Shown here: piece after piece, positions 19,137 to 28,640 of the stretch
Layout of the letters: each line of letters starts with the position of its first letter
Numbering within the stretch: the stretch's first letter is position 1
Source of the DNA: DASUBV01 sp035532295
Lineage (GTDB): Bacteria; Actinomycetota; Actinomycetes; Streptosporangiales; Streptosporangiaceae
Assembly (NCBI GenBank): GCA_035532295.1
Contig: DATKRH010000017.1
Location: forward strand, 1-64,000
Direction: 5' to 3'
DNA length: 64,000 nucleotides
Made by a program: the position numbers and the translations under genes
Notes under the pieces: model-generated
What the model was told of the DNA's origin: nothing
The model's database searches: none
The model's input: only the letters and a program-made list of their open reading frames with translations

Positions 19137-20660
19137 TCACGACCGGCCGCGGCAGCCGCATCCGGCCAGCGCCGTGGCCACCCGGGCGATCTGGACTCCC
19201 GCCAGGTTCAGGTCGCTGGCCCTGAGCTGATCGGTCATCACGGCGAAGGACAGGAGCTGGCCGTCCCTGGCGTAGGCGATCCCGGCCAGGGACGCGACCG
19301 TGTTCAGGTTCCCGGTCTTGGCCCGGACGACCCCCAGCGCGGCATGCCCCGCTTCCGCGAAGACGCTGCCGCCCGGCGCGAGGGTCCCAGAGAAGCCCGC
19401 TACCGGCAGCCCGGTGATGGCGGCCCGCAGCCGCGGCCGGCCGGGGCTGGCGGCCAGGCCGACGAGCTGGACGAGGGTGGCCGGGGTAATCCGGTCATCG
19501 GGCGACAGGCCGCTGCCGTCGACTAGGTGCACGCCGGTCACGCCGAGCCGGCGCAGCACGGCCAGCTCGGCCGCCGCCGCGCCGCTGAACGAGGCGGGCC
19601 TCCCGGTCGCGATCGCCACCTGCCGGGCCAGGTTCTCGGCGATCACGTTGTTGCTCTCCACCAGCATCTGCTCCGCTATCTGCGCCACCGGCGGCGAGTA
19701 CACCCTGGCCAGCGTCCGCGCGCCGCCCGGCGCGACAGCCGGGAACGGCGCGCCCGCGACACCGATGCCGTCCGCGGCCAGGAACCCGGCGAAGGCGTGG
19801 GCCGCGTCAAGTCCCGGCGTCAGCGTCCTCGGCCGGGAGTTCTGCGGGTCGTCGGCGTCCTCCGGCAAGCCGCTGGCGGTGAGCCGGCCCTGGTCGACCT
19901 CCAGCGGGCTGATCGGCGTCACATTGCCCGTCGTCACGTAGCTGCCCGGCCAGCCCTTCGCCAGGCCCGGCCCGGTGAACAACGAGGTGTCGTAGCCCAC
20001 CCGCACGCGGTTCTGGCCGCGGGCGCGCAGGGCTCGCGCGGTCCGCGCGGCCAGCTGTGCCAGCGTCGCGGGCTGCGGGTAGTTGGACGCGGGCGGCTTC
20101 CCGGCTGCCAGCGTCGGGTCACCGCCGCCGACCAGGACGATGTTCGCCGCGGTTCCGCCGCCCGCGGAACTGCCGGTCGCGGAACTGCCGGTCACGGACG
20201 TGCCGGTGACGACCCTCGTGCTGAACCGGGCCGCCGGGCCCAGCACCTGCAGAGCCGCCACCGCCGTCGCCAGCTTGGTCGTGGACGCCGGGGCGAAGCC
20301 GGACGTGGCGTGTCGCGCGTAGAGGACCTGGCCGGTCGCCAGGTTGGTGACCTCCATGCCAACGTGCGGCCCGAGAACCGGCGAGCTGAGCAGCGCCGCC
20401 AGGGTCGCAGTCAGGCCGGCTGCCGTCACGCCGGCTGTTGTCACTCCGGCCCCGGCGGCGGAGCCGGCCGGTGCGCTCGGGGCGCCATCGGCCGCCCGCA
20501 GCGGCGGCGGCGGCGCGGCGAGCCGGCGGACTCCCACCCGCGGCACGTCCCATCGGTCGAGCCGGCCTGGCAGCATGCGGGCTACGGCGATGCCCGCCCC
20601 GATCTCGAACACGCAGATCAGGGCGAGGCAGGCCAGTGCCAGGCGGCGGAGCCGACGCAC
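19137..20660 (-). CDS. dacB: D-Ala-D-Ala carboxypeptidase/endopeptidase (PBP4 type)
   Basis: A 507-residue exported class C penicillin-binding protein that trims peptidoglycan peptides. An N-terminal anchor (about 2-27, RRLRRLALACLALICVFEI) precedes a proline-rich linker. The penicilloyl-serine motifs are STTK (in FAPASTTKLATA), SNN (in VESNNVIAENLA) and KTG (in RAKTGNLNTV). Between the first two lies the large inserted domain of the PBP4 type. I chose GTG 20660 because GAAGGGG lies about 9 bases upstream and the signal anchor starts there. An in-frame ATG at 20750 has no ribosome site. It is divergent from ppa. Confidence 0.92.
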   Translation of the reverse strand: MRRLRRLALACLALICVFEIGAGIAVARMLPGRLDRWDVPRVGVRRLAAPPPPLRAADGAPSAPAGSAAGAGVTTAGVTAAGLTATLAALLSSPVLGPHVGMEVTNLATGQVLYARHATSGFAPASTTKLATAVAALQVLGPAARFSTRVVTGTSVTGSSATGSSAGGGTAANIVLVGGGDPTLAAGKPPASNYPQPATLAQLAARTARALRARGQNRVRVGYDTSLFTGPGLAKGWPGSYVTTGNVTPISPLEVDQGRLTASGLPEDADDPQNSRPRTLTPGLDAAHAFAGFLAADGIGVAGAPFPAVAPGGARTLARVYSPPVAQIAEQMLVESNNVIAENLARQVAIATGRPASFSGAAAAELAVLRRLGVTGVHLVDGSGLSPDDRITPATLVQLVGLAASPGRPRLRAAITGLPVAGFSGTLAPGGSVFAEAGHAALGVVRAKTGNLNTVASLAGIAYARDGQLLSFAVMTDQLRASDLNLAGVQIARVATALAGCGCRGRS

Positions 20661-20772
20661 CGTGGGAACCCCTTCGCGAGGCGTGGCCGCCCCGCTGCTA
20701 GGCAGTGACACCGATCGGGTAGACATCATCAAGGTAATGGCATCAATCATCTAGGCGCTGAGAGGCTGGAAC

Positions 20773-21264
20773 GTGGAGTTCGAAGTAGTAATCGAGATCC
20801 CTAAGGGGCAGCGCAACAAGTATGAGATGGATCACGAGACGGGGCGTATCCGGCTTGACCGGATGCTGTTCACCTCGACCCGCTATCCGGCGGACTATGG
20901 CTTTATCGAGGACACCCTGGCCGACGACGGCGACCCCCTCGACGCCCTGGTGCTGCTGGAGGAACCAACCTTCCCGGGCTGCCTGATCCGCTGCAGGGCG
21001 ATCGGCATGTTCCGGATGCGCGACGAGAAGGGCGCGGACGACAAGGTGCTGTGCGTCGCCTCGACGGACCCGCGGATGGCTCACTATAAGGAGATCTCGG
21101 ACGTCTCGGACTTCGACCTGCTGGAGATCCAGCACTTCTTCGAGGTCTACAAGGCCCTGGAGCCCAACAAGGAGGTCGAGATCGGCCGGTGGGCCGGCAT
21201 GGCGGATGCCAACGCCGAGATCGAGGCCTGCCGCAAGCGACTCGCCGACAGCGGCCAGCACTGA
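20773..21264 (+). CDS. ppa: Inorganic pyrophosphatase, family I
   Basis: A 163-residue soluble pyrophosphatase that hydrolyses PPi and pulls biosynthetic reactions forward. Starting VEFEVVIEIPKGQRNKYE, it has the conserved DYGFIEDTLADDGDPLDALV with the metal-binding aspartates. The GTG at 20773 follows GAGAGG by about 8 bases. A 20-base duplication sits at its stop codon. It is monocistronic and divergent from dacB, with 112 bases between them. Confidence 0.97.
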   Translation: MEFEVVIEIPKGQRNKYEMDHETGRIRLDRMLFTSTRYPADYGFIEDTLADDGDPLDALVLLEEPTFPGCLIRCRAIGMFRMRDEKGADDKVLCVASTDPRMAHYKEISDVSDFDLLEIQHFFEVYKALEPNKEVEIGRWAGMADANAEIEACRKRLADSGQH

Positions 21265-21296
21265 CCTGGCGGGACCAGCGCTGACCTGGCGGGACC
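21257..21296 (+). repeat. 20-bp tandem duplication at the ppa stop
   Basis: The sequence CAGCRCTGACCTGGCGGGAC occurs twice in direct succession, with one base different. The first copy spans the ppa stop codon. It looks like a slippage duplication without coding effect. Confidence 0.8.
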
Positions 21297-21301
21297 CCAG
21301 G

Positions 21302-21330
21302 GTGTGACGCATGGGATCTATGCGAAACAC
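21302..21330. promoter_or_regulatory. Imperfect dyad upstream of crp, candidate operator
   Basis: GTGTGACGCAT (21302-21312) faces ATGCGAAACAC (21320-21330) across seven bases; 9 of 11 positions pair. The GTG...CAC ends resemble a Crp-type site with wide spacing. Just downstream CTACT and AGTAG form a second, shorter dyad (21337-21355). Position 57 bases before the crp start suits autoregulation, but binding is unproven. Confidence 0.45.
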
Positions 21331-21386
21331 TAGATCTACTATGGGAAACAGTAGGTAGAACGACAGAAACGTCAGAGAGGACGACC

Positions 21387-22070
21387 GTGGCCCAGGAGGA
21401 CGACGCGCTCAGCCAGGCGCCGCTGTTCGAGGCCCTGAGCGAGGATGACGCCCGCGCGCTGCGGTCGGACGTGATTGCCGTGCGGCTCGACCGCGGCGAG
21501 CGGCTGTTCTCCGAGGGAGACGAGGGCGACAAGCTCTACATCATCCTCAAGGGCAAGATCAAGCTCACCAGGGCCGCCCACGACGGCCGGGAGAACCTGC
21601 TGAGCGTGCATGGCCCCGGCGAGATGTTCGGTGAGCTTTCGCTGTTTGATCCCAGCCCGCGCACCGCGAGCGCGACGGCCATCACCGACGCGACGCTGGC
21701 CGGACTCGCCCACGATGCCCTGCGCAGCTGGCTGGCGACCCGGCCGGAGGTCGCCATGCACATGCTGGGGGCCCTCGCCCAGCGGCTGCGCCGCATCAAC
21801 GACATCAAGGCCGACCTGGTCTTCACCGACGTCCCCGGCCGGGTCGCCAAGGCACTGCTGGACCTCGCCGAGCGGTTCGGCACCCCGCAGGAGAACGGCG
21901 TCCAGGTCAATCACGACCTGACCCAGGAGGAACTGGCCCAGCTGGTCGGCGCGTCCCGGGAAACCGTCAACAAGGCGCTCGCCGACTTCGCGGCACGCGG
22001 CTGGGTCCAGCTGTCGGCCAAGTCGGTGCTGCTGCTCGACGCCGACCGGCTACGCAAGCGGGCTAGCTAG
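21387..22070 (+). CDS. crp: Crp/Fnr-family transcription regulator
   Basis: A 227-residue regulator like Streptomyces Crp and corynebacterial GlxR. The N-terminal cyclic-nucleotide-binding domain (about 10-125) has GEMFGELSLFDPSPRTASATA, the phosphate-binding cassette. The C-terminal winged helix (about 150-222) has DLTQEELAQLVGASRETVNKALADFAARGW, the recognition helix. No iron-sulfur cysteines are present, so it is Crp- rather than Fnr-like. The GTG at 21387 follows GAGAGGACGACC. In Streptomyces it controls germination and secondary metabolism. Confidence 0.94.
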   Translation: MAQEDDALSQAPLFEALSEDDARALRSDVIAVRLDRGERLFSEGDEGDKLYIILKGKIKLTRAAHDGRENLLSVHGPGEMFGELSLFDPSPRTASATAITDATLAGLAHDALRSWLATRPEVAMHMLGALAQRLRRINDIKADLVFTDVPGRVAKALLDLAERFGTPQENGVQVNHDLTQEELAQLVGASRETVNKALADFAARGWVQLSAKSVLLLDADRLRKRAS

Positions 22071-22131
22071 GCGCGGCGTTATCCGGTCAGTTTGCCGGCG
22101 TCCGCCCGACCTGCGGCTGCCCGGTGCGCGG

Positions 22132-22956
22132 CTACCAGGTGACGGCCGGCGGTACCTCGCCGCGGGCGGCCAGGTAATCGAGCTGAGCCCGCACGGAGGC
22201 CCGGGCGGACGGCCAGAGCACCGGGTCGACCGCCGCGTAGACGCGGGCCACGATCTGCGCCGGCGTCGTGTCCCCGCTCGCCAGCGCCGCCCGCACCTCC
22301 GCTAGCCGCTCCGCGCGGTGGTTCAGGTAGTAGTCGAGCGCGGCGGCCGGGCTGGCCAGCAGCGGCCCGTGACCGGGCAGCAGGACCCGCAGGCCGGTCT
22401 CGTCGGCGAGAGCCCGGAGGCGACGCAGCGAGCCCAGGTAGTCGTCGAGGCGGCCGTCGTCGGCGATCACCGTCGTGCCGCGGCCGAGCACGGTGTCCCC
22501 GGTGAACACCGCGTCGTCCGCGGGCAGTTGGAGGCAGACCGAATCCGAGGTGTGGCCGGGTGTGGCCAGCACCCGCAGCTCACAGCCGGCGTCGGTCAGC
22601 ACGGCGCCGGCCGCCAGGCCCTCGGTGCCGAGCCGCTGCGCCGGGTCGACCGCCCGGACGGGCGCCCCGGTCAGCGCGGCGAACCGCGCCGCCCCTGCCG
22701 AGTGGTCGGGGTGCCGGTGCGTGAGCACGATCAGCGCCACCCGCTGGCCGGCCTGCTCGGCCAGGTCATGCACGCGCCGCAGGTGGCCCTCATCGAGCGG
22801 GCCCGGATCGATGACGATCGCCGCGGCGGAGCCGGGCTCGGCGATCAGCCAGGTATTGGTGCCGTCTAGCGTCATCGGCGAGGGGTTGGGCGCCAGCACG
22901 CAGCGCGCTCGGAGCGTGCCCGAGCCGTCGATCTGGGCCGCGCCTGGCTCAATCAC
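22132..22956 (-). CDS. MBL-fold hydrolase (LACTB2/glyoxalase II-like)
   Basis: A 274-residue metallo-beta-lactamase-fold protein. The metal motif HxHxDH appears as LTHRHPDHSAG (near residue 81), with ATPGHTSDSVCL, FTGDTVLGRG and LPGHGPLL completing the site. The C-terminal winged-helix tail suits the LACTB2-like group. It starts with GTG 14 bases after the NUDIX gene; the word CTGTGATTGAGC is duplicated across that junction. The substrate is not evident. Confidence 0.88.
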   Translation of the reverse strand: MIEPGAAQIDGSGTLRARCVLAPNPSPMTLDGTNTWLIAEPGSAAAIVIDPGPLDEGHLRRVHDLAEQAGQRVALIVLTHRHPDHSAGAARFAALTGAPVRAVDPAQRLGTEGLAAGAVLTDAGCELRVLATPGHTSDSVCLQLPADDAVFTGDTVLGRGTTVIADDGRLDDYLGSLRRLRALADETGLRVLLPGHGPLLASPAAALDYYLNHRAERLAEVRAALASGDTTPAQIVARVYAAVDPVLWPSARASVRAQLDYLAARGEVPPAVTW

Positions 22957-22969
22957 AGGGCCAGCTCAA

Positions 22970-23884
22970 TCACAGGGGGTACTCCGTCACGCCCGGCACG
23001 ATCAGCCAGGTCAAATCGCCGCGCAGCTTCACCTCGGGGACGCGCGGCACCACCTGCCGGGGGGCCGACAGCGCCGCGGCCACCTCCCCGCAGGCGGCTA
23101 GCTCGGCGAGGGTGATCGCGGTCGGCGCCCACAGGTCGATCTCGCCGCGCTGGCCGGCCTCGATGGCCGCGGCGGGCTCGATCCAAGCCGCGGCGGCGGC
23201 CTCACCGCCGACGTCCCTGGTGCGCTGGCCGGCGGGCAGGGCGGCGGCGAAGAACCGCGCGTCGAACCTGCGCGGCTCGACCACCGGAGTGATCCACCGT
23301 GACCAGGGCCGCAGCAGGTCAGAGCGGAGCACGAGACCACGCCGGGCGAGCAGTTCGGCGAGCGACAGCGACCGGTCGAGCAGCGCGTTCCTGTCGCGTT
23401 CCCAGTCCTCGCTCGTGGTGTCGGCCACGATGGAGTCCGCGGACTCACCGGCCAGCAGGACGCCCGACTCCTCGAAGGTCTCCCGGACCGCCGCGCAGAC
23501 CAGCGCCCTGGCCAGGCCGGGCGGAGCGGCGAGGAAGCGGCCCCACTGCGCGGCATCCGGGCCCGTCCAGGCCACCTCCTCGTCGGCATCCCTGGCGTCC
23601 ACCGAACCGCCGGGAAATACCTGCGCCCCCGGCGCGAACGCCATGGACGGCTGGCGGCGGAGCATGTAGACCTCCATGCCCCCCATGCCCCCCATGCCCG
23701 CGCCAGCGGTGCCCGCGCGCTGGGCCGGGCGCAGCAGCATCACTGTCGCCGCGTCGCGCGGGGTCACGGGAGGGCGCGTGCCGGCCATGACCTCGTGGGC
23801 CGACTGAGGCAGCACGCCGGGAAAAGGGATCGAGACACCCCCCGCACGCCCCGCATCCTCCGCATCCTCTGTCACCTCTGCCAT
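22970..23884 (-). CDS. NUDIX hydrolase
   Basis: A 304-residue NUDIX protein. The box is split as in the long actinobacterial/NUDT19-like type: FPGGSVDARDAD early and AVRETFEESGVLL later, with an insertion between. A short methionine/glycine tract (MGGMGGME) lies before the first strand. I prefer ATG 23884 (MAEVTED) because GGGAGG lies 10 bases upstream. A GTG at 23914 overlapping ridA is possible. It lies between ridA and the MBL gene in one operon. The substrate, perhaps a CoA or nucleotide derivative, is unknown. Confidence 0.85.
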   Translation of the reverse strand: MAEVTEDAEDAGRAGGVSIPFPGVLPQSAHEVMAGTRPPVTPRDAATVMLLRPAQRAGTAGAGMGGMGGMEVYMLRRQPSMAFAPGAQVFPGGSVDARDADEEVAWTGPDAAQWGRFLAAPPGLARALVCAAVRETFEESGVLLAGESADSIVADTTSEDWERDRNALLDRSLSLAELLARRGLVLRSDLLRPWSRWITPVVEPRRFDARFFAAALPAGQRTRDVGGEAAAAAWIEPAAAIEAGQRGEIDLWAPTAITLAELAACGEVAAALSAPRQVVPRVPEVKLRGDLTWLIVPGVTEYPL

Positions 23885-23906
23885 GCGCCGCTCACCTCCC
23901 GGTTGC

Positions 23907-24377
23907 TCAGTCACCGACCTCGGCGATGAGCTCGATTTCCACCGGCGCGTCGAGCGGCAGCACCGCGATCCCGACCGCGCTGCGCGCGTGCCGCCCCGCC
24001 TCGCCGAATACCTCCAGCAGCAGCTCGCTCGCGCCGTTCACGACCTGGGCCTGCGCCGTGAAGTCCGGCGCGCTGGCCACGAAGCCGGTGACCTTGACGA
24101 TGCGCCGGATCGCGCCCAGGCCGCCCGCCGCCGACGCCGCGGCCGCGAGCGCGTTCAGCGCGCAGACCCGGGCCAGCGCGCTGGCCTCGGCGGCCGCCAC
24201 CTCAGCGCCGACCTTGCCGGTGGCCAGGAGCTTCCCGTCGACCACCGGAAGCTGCCCCGCCGTGTACACGTAGTCGCCGGTCCGAACCGCCGGGACGTAC
24301 GCCGCCAGCGGCGGGGTGACCTGCGGCAGGGTCAGCCCGAGGGCGGCGAGCCGGGCTTGCGGGTCGCTGTCGGTCAC
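23907..24377 (-). CDS. ridA: RidA-family protein
   Basis: A 156-residue protein of the RidA/YjgF family; true RidA removes reactive enamine/imine intermediates. Features are VRTGDYVYTAGQLPVVDGKL and the C-terminal GIAVLPLDAPVEIELIAEV. The canonical substrate arginine at RVEI-like position is replaced (VEIEL), so this may be a Rid subgroup without imine deaminase activity. It starts at GTG 24377, overlapping the preceding small gene as GTGA. Confidence 0.87.
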   Translation of the reverse strand: MTDSDPQARLAALGLTLPQVTPPLAAYVPAVRTGDYVYTAGQLPVVDGKLLATGKVGAEVAAAEASALARVCALNALAAAASAAGGLGAIRRIVKVTGFVASAPDFTAQAQVVNGASELLLEVFGEAGRHARSAVGIAVLPLDAPVEIELIAEVGD

Positions 24378-24529
24378 TCCTTGCCTCGCTTGAGGTAGGC
24401 GACAAGCTGCTCGGGGTTGGGGCCCGGCACGACGGCCACGAGCTCCCAGCCGTCGTCGCCCCAGCTGTCGAGGATCTGCTTGGTCGCGTGCACCAGCAAC
24501 GGTACGGTTGCGTACTCCCATTTCGCCAT
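24374..24529 (-). CDS. Small DUF4177-like protein
   Basis: A 51-residue protein, MAKWEYATVPLLVHATKQIL, then DSWGDDGWELVAVVPGPN, matching the conserved small protein next to ridA in Streptomyces. The WEY...GWELV pattern fits the DUF4177 family. There is no signal or membrane segment. Function is unknown. I chose ATG 24529 over an upstream ATG because the family starts at MAKWEY. Confidence 0.85.
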   Translation of the reverse strand: MAKWEYATVPLLVHATKQILDSWGDDGWELVAVVPGPNPEQLVAYLKRGKE

Positions 24530-24583
24530 AGCCGAACCATAGTGCGGATCACCGTGCGCCGGCACGACCCGGGCCAGCAGGCG

Positions 24584-25600
24584 CTACGCGCCCGGATCGG
24601 TCGGGGCCTCGTCCGCCGCGGCGGCGCCTCTCGCGGCGCTGGCCGGGCTGGCGGTGCCCACCTCGCCCTTCTCCGTGGGGGACAGCTCGGGAATCGCCGG
24701 GGGGTCAGGTATCTCCAGCGGTCCCGCGGGCACCCCCCCGATCTCCGCCTCGGCCACCGCTTCGGCGACCGCCGCGTCGCCGAAGTCCGCCAGCGAGGCC
24801 GAGTCCGCGGCCGACCTCGCCTCGCCCGCGGGGGCGCTCGGGGTGAACTTGTCGAAGAACCTGAGCAGCTCGACCGGAATCGGCATGACCAGGGTGCTGT
24901 TGCGCTCCGCGGCCACCTCGACGACCGTCTGCAGCAACCGCAACTGGAGCGCGGCCGGGTCCCTGGCCATGACGTTGGCCGCCGCCGCCAGTCGCTTGGA
25001 CGCCTGGTACTCGCCGTCGGCGGTGATGATCCTCGCGCGGCGCTCCCGCTCGGCCTCCGCCTGCCGCGACATGGACCGCTTCATGCCTTCCGGCAGCGAT
25101 ACGTCCTTAATCTCCACGCGCTCGACCCGGATTCCCCAGGGACCCTCGGTCGGCTCGTCGATGATCGCCCGCAGCTTCTTGTTCACCGAATCGCGCTCGG
25201 CCAGCAACTGGTCCATCTCCGACTGGCCGATAATCGACCGCAGCGAGGTCTGCGCCTGCTGGGAGATGGCGAACAGGTAGTTCTGCACGTTGATGGTCGC
25301 CTTGATCGGGTCGACAACCCGGAAGTACACCACCGCGTCGACCCGCACGCTGACGTTGTCGCGGGTAATGCCCTCCTGAGCCGGAACCGCCATGGCGACG
25401 ATCTGCATATTGACCTTCTGCATCCGGTCGCCGAACGGGCGGATGAGCGTCAGTCCGGCTCCGCGCGGGGCCGACAGCACCCGGCCGAACCGGAATACGA
25501 TGCCCTGCTCGTACTGCTGCACCACGCGAACCGAACGGCCAACCGTGATCGCGCCGACCACGATAAGGATCACCAGAATCGCTATAACGACATCGATCAT
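24584..25600 (-). CDS. SPFH/Band 7 (stomatin/slipin-like) protein
   Basis: A 338-residue membrane-bound scaffold protein. Residues about 2-22 form a membrane hairpin or anchor (VVIAILVILIVVGAITV). The Band 7 domain (about 25-200) contains VVQQYEQGIVFRFGRVL and EGPWGIRVERVEIKDVSLPEGMKRSM, hallmarks of slipins. An acidic, Ala/Pro-rich tail follows. No NfeD partner is adjacent. The role is probably membrane microdomain organisation, by family analogy. Confidence 0.9.
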   Translation of the reverse strand: MIDVVIAILVILIVVGAITVGRSVRVVQQYEQGIVFRFGRVLSAPRGAGLTLIRPFGDRMQKVNMQIVAMAVPAQEGITRDNVSVRVDAVVYFRVVDPIKATINVQNYLFAISQQAQTSLRSIIGQSEMDQLLAERDSVNKKLRAIIDEPTEGPWGIRVERVEIKDVSLPEGMKRSMSRQAEAERERRARIITADGEYQASKRLAAAANVMARDPAALQLRLLQTVVEVAAERNSTLVMPIPVELLRFFDKFTPSAPAGEARSAADSASLADFGDAAVAEAVAEAEIGGVPAGPLEIPDPPAIPELSPTEKGEVGTASPASAARGAAAADEAPTDPGA

Positions 25601-25784
25601 GGGTAACCACCTCTTTCGGCTCAGCTAAGAGCCATCATGTATCAGCCTAGTGACGTTCGGGCACGACGCCAGCCGCTGCGCCAGACAGCGCGGCCGACGG
25701 CGCGACAGACGGAGGGGCGATGCGGGCACAGCCAGCCACCGCGCCGGGCACAGCCAGCGCGCAGGGCGCGGATAGCCTCCAATT

Positions 25785-26806
25785 GTGAGCACACGAGACA
25801 CGGACTGGGACGGCGTGCGGCTGCATGTCGTCACCGGAAAGGGTGGCACCGGCAAGACGACGGTCGCCGGCGCGCTGGCTCTGGCGCTTGCCGCCGGCGG
25901 CAAGCGGGTGCTGCTCATGGAGATGGAAGGCCGCCAGGGCATCGCGCAGCTCTTTGACGTGCCGCCGCTGCCCTACGAGGAGCGCAAGGTAGCGGTCGCG
26001 CCCTCGACCACGACCGGGCCGGGGGGCGATGTCTACGCGCTGGTCGCCGATCCCGAGTCCGCGCTGGTCGAGTACCTGGAGATGTTCTACAACCTCCGGC
26101 ACGCGGGCACGGCGCTGACCAAGCTCGGCGTTATGGACTTCGCCACGACCATCGCGCCGGGGCTACGGGACGTGCTGCTGACCGGCAAGGCCGCCGAGGC
26201 CGTCCGCCGGAGGACGTCGGGCAAGACTGGGGGCCGCGTCTACGACGCCGTGGTCATGGACGCCCCGCCCACCGGTCGCATCGGACGGTTTCTGAACGTC
26301 ACCTCGGAGGTCTCCGGCCTGGCTAAGGTCGGCCCCATCCGCAGCCACGCCGACACGGTGCAGAACGTCATCCGCTCGCCGGACACGGCTGTCCATTTCG
26401 TCACTGTTCTTGAGGAAATGCCAGTTCAGGAGACCCTGGACGGCATCGCCGAGCTGAGCGGCCTGGCCGGGGGCGGCATCCAGATCGGCGGGATCGTGAT
26501 CAACATGACCCGGCCGCTGGCGCTGCCGAACGGGGAAATCCGGGCCGCGGCCGACGGCGTCCTCGATGAGGACGAGCTGGCGCTCGGCCTCAAGGCGGCC
26601 GGTCTCGATGACGGCCGCGGGCTGGCCGGGAAGCTGGCCGCCGAGCTGGCGGATGAGGCCAAGAGCGAGCTCGCCCGGCAACTCCAGCGGGCCAGGCTGG
26701 ACGAGCCGGGGCAGCCGTGTTACGAGCTGCCGTGGATCAGCGATGGCGTGGACCTCGGCGGTCTTTACCGGCTGGCTGCCGAACTCCGGGACCAGGGAGC
26801 CGCGTG

Positions 26807-26807
<1 letters not shown>
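25785..26807 (+). CDS. ArsA/GET3-like ATPase, first copy
   Basis: A 340-residue SIMIBI ATPase. The deviant Walker A loop is VTGKGGTGKTTVAGAL (about 14-29), and DAPPTGRIGRFLNV is the switch II region. In actinomycetes two such genes sit side by side upstream of wblA. They lack the arsenite cysteines I would expect of true ArsA and are not next to arsenic genes, so arsenic export is unlikely. A membrane-protein targeting or anion pump role is guesswork. It overlaps the second copy by one base (TGATG). Confidence 0.88.
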
Positions 26808-27973
<1,166 letters not shown>

Positions 27974-28012
27974 ATGCCAATACCGATTGTGGTGCCGAAA
28001 AGGTCCGGTGCC

Positions 28013-28312
28013 TTAGCTAGCGACGAGCTCGTCGCCGGTGCGCTCGTACTTGTTACGCGCGTCCTCCAGCAACTCCCGCCAGGACGTCACGTCCGGGCGA
28101 CGGCGCAGCAGCGCCCGGCGCTCACGCTCGGTCATGCCGCCCCACACCCCGAACTCGATGCGGTTATCGAGTGCGTCAGCGAGGCACTCGGTCCGCACGG
28201 GGCAGCCGCGGCAGATCAGCTTGGCCCGGTTCTGCGCCGCCCCCTGAACGAAGAGCTCGTCCGGGTCCGTTCCCTTGCACGCGGCGCGGGCGGTCCAGTC
28301 CGTGATCCACAT
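28013..28312 (-). CDS. wblA: WhiB-like iron-sulfur regulator WblA
   Basis: A 99-residue WhiB-family protein. Four cysteines bind a [4Fe-4S] cluster: Cys12 (AACKG), then CRGCPVRTEC. GVWGGMTERERRALLRRR is the conserved turn and basic DNA/sigma-binding part. The sequence DELFVQGAAQNRAK identifies the WblA/WhiB4 branch, which in Streptomyces represses secondary metabolism and promotes sporulation, and in mycobacteria senses redox. It is convergent with the ATPase pair and divergent from the PBP gene. Confidence 0.95.
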   Translation of the reverse strand: MWITDWTARAACKGTDPDELFVQGAAQNRAKLICRGCPVRTECLADALDNRIEFGVWGGMTERERRALLRRRPDVTSWRELLEDARNKYERTGDELVAS

Positions 28313-28640
28313 GTGCCCAACTCCTCCTGATCGTCACGCCCGCAGCGGTTCGTCACGCCGGGTGGCGTTCAGTTGCGGTCCGAGACCGGCGCTAGACGCG
28401 CTCGTCCCGGTGAGTGATGGTCGCGGAAGAGTAACTTACGGGCAGTCCGGCCTGCGGCGCTAGCCCCCGGCGGGCCCATTTCCGTATAGCCCTGATGAGC
28501 TATACGGACACAAGTGACTAGTCATTCCATTGGCGCCGCTCGCTGACTCAACTGGCGTCGGCCCGGCTCGCTCTTGACGTTTGAACTGCTAATTCGAGGT
28601 GCTGGCGAACGCTCTGCCGGTCGCAGCGTAACCTGATCGG
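28313..28640. other. Divergent promoter region wblA/PBP
   Basis: About 330 bases between two divergent genes. It should hold both promoters. The outstanding structure is a perfect 10-base inverted repeat at 28481-28508, listed separately. No small gene is evident. Confidence 0.7.
28481..28508. promoter_or_regulatory. Perfect inverted repeat, candidate operator
   Basis: TCCGTATAGC and GCTATACGGA are perfect inverted copies separated by eight bases (CCTGATGA). They lie 169 bases upstream of wblA and 133 bases upstream of the PBP gene. No T-run follows, so an operator is more likely than a terminator. The repressor or activator is unknown. Confidence 0.6.
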
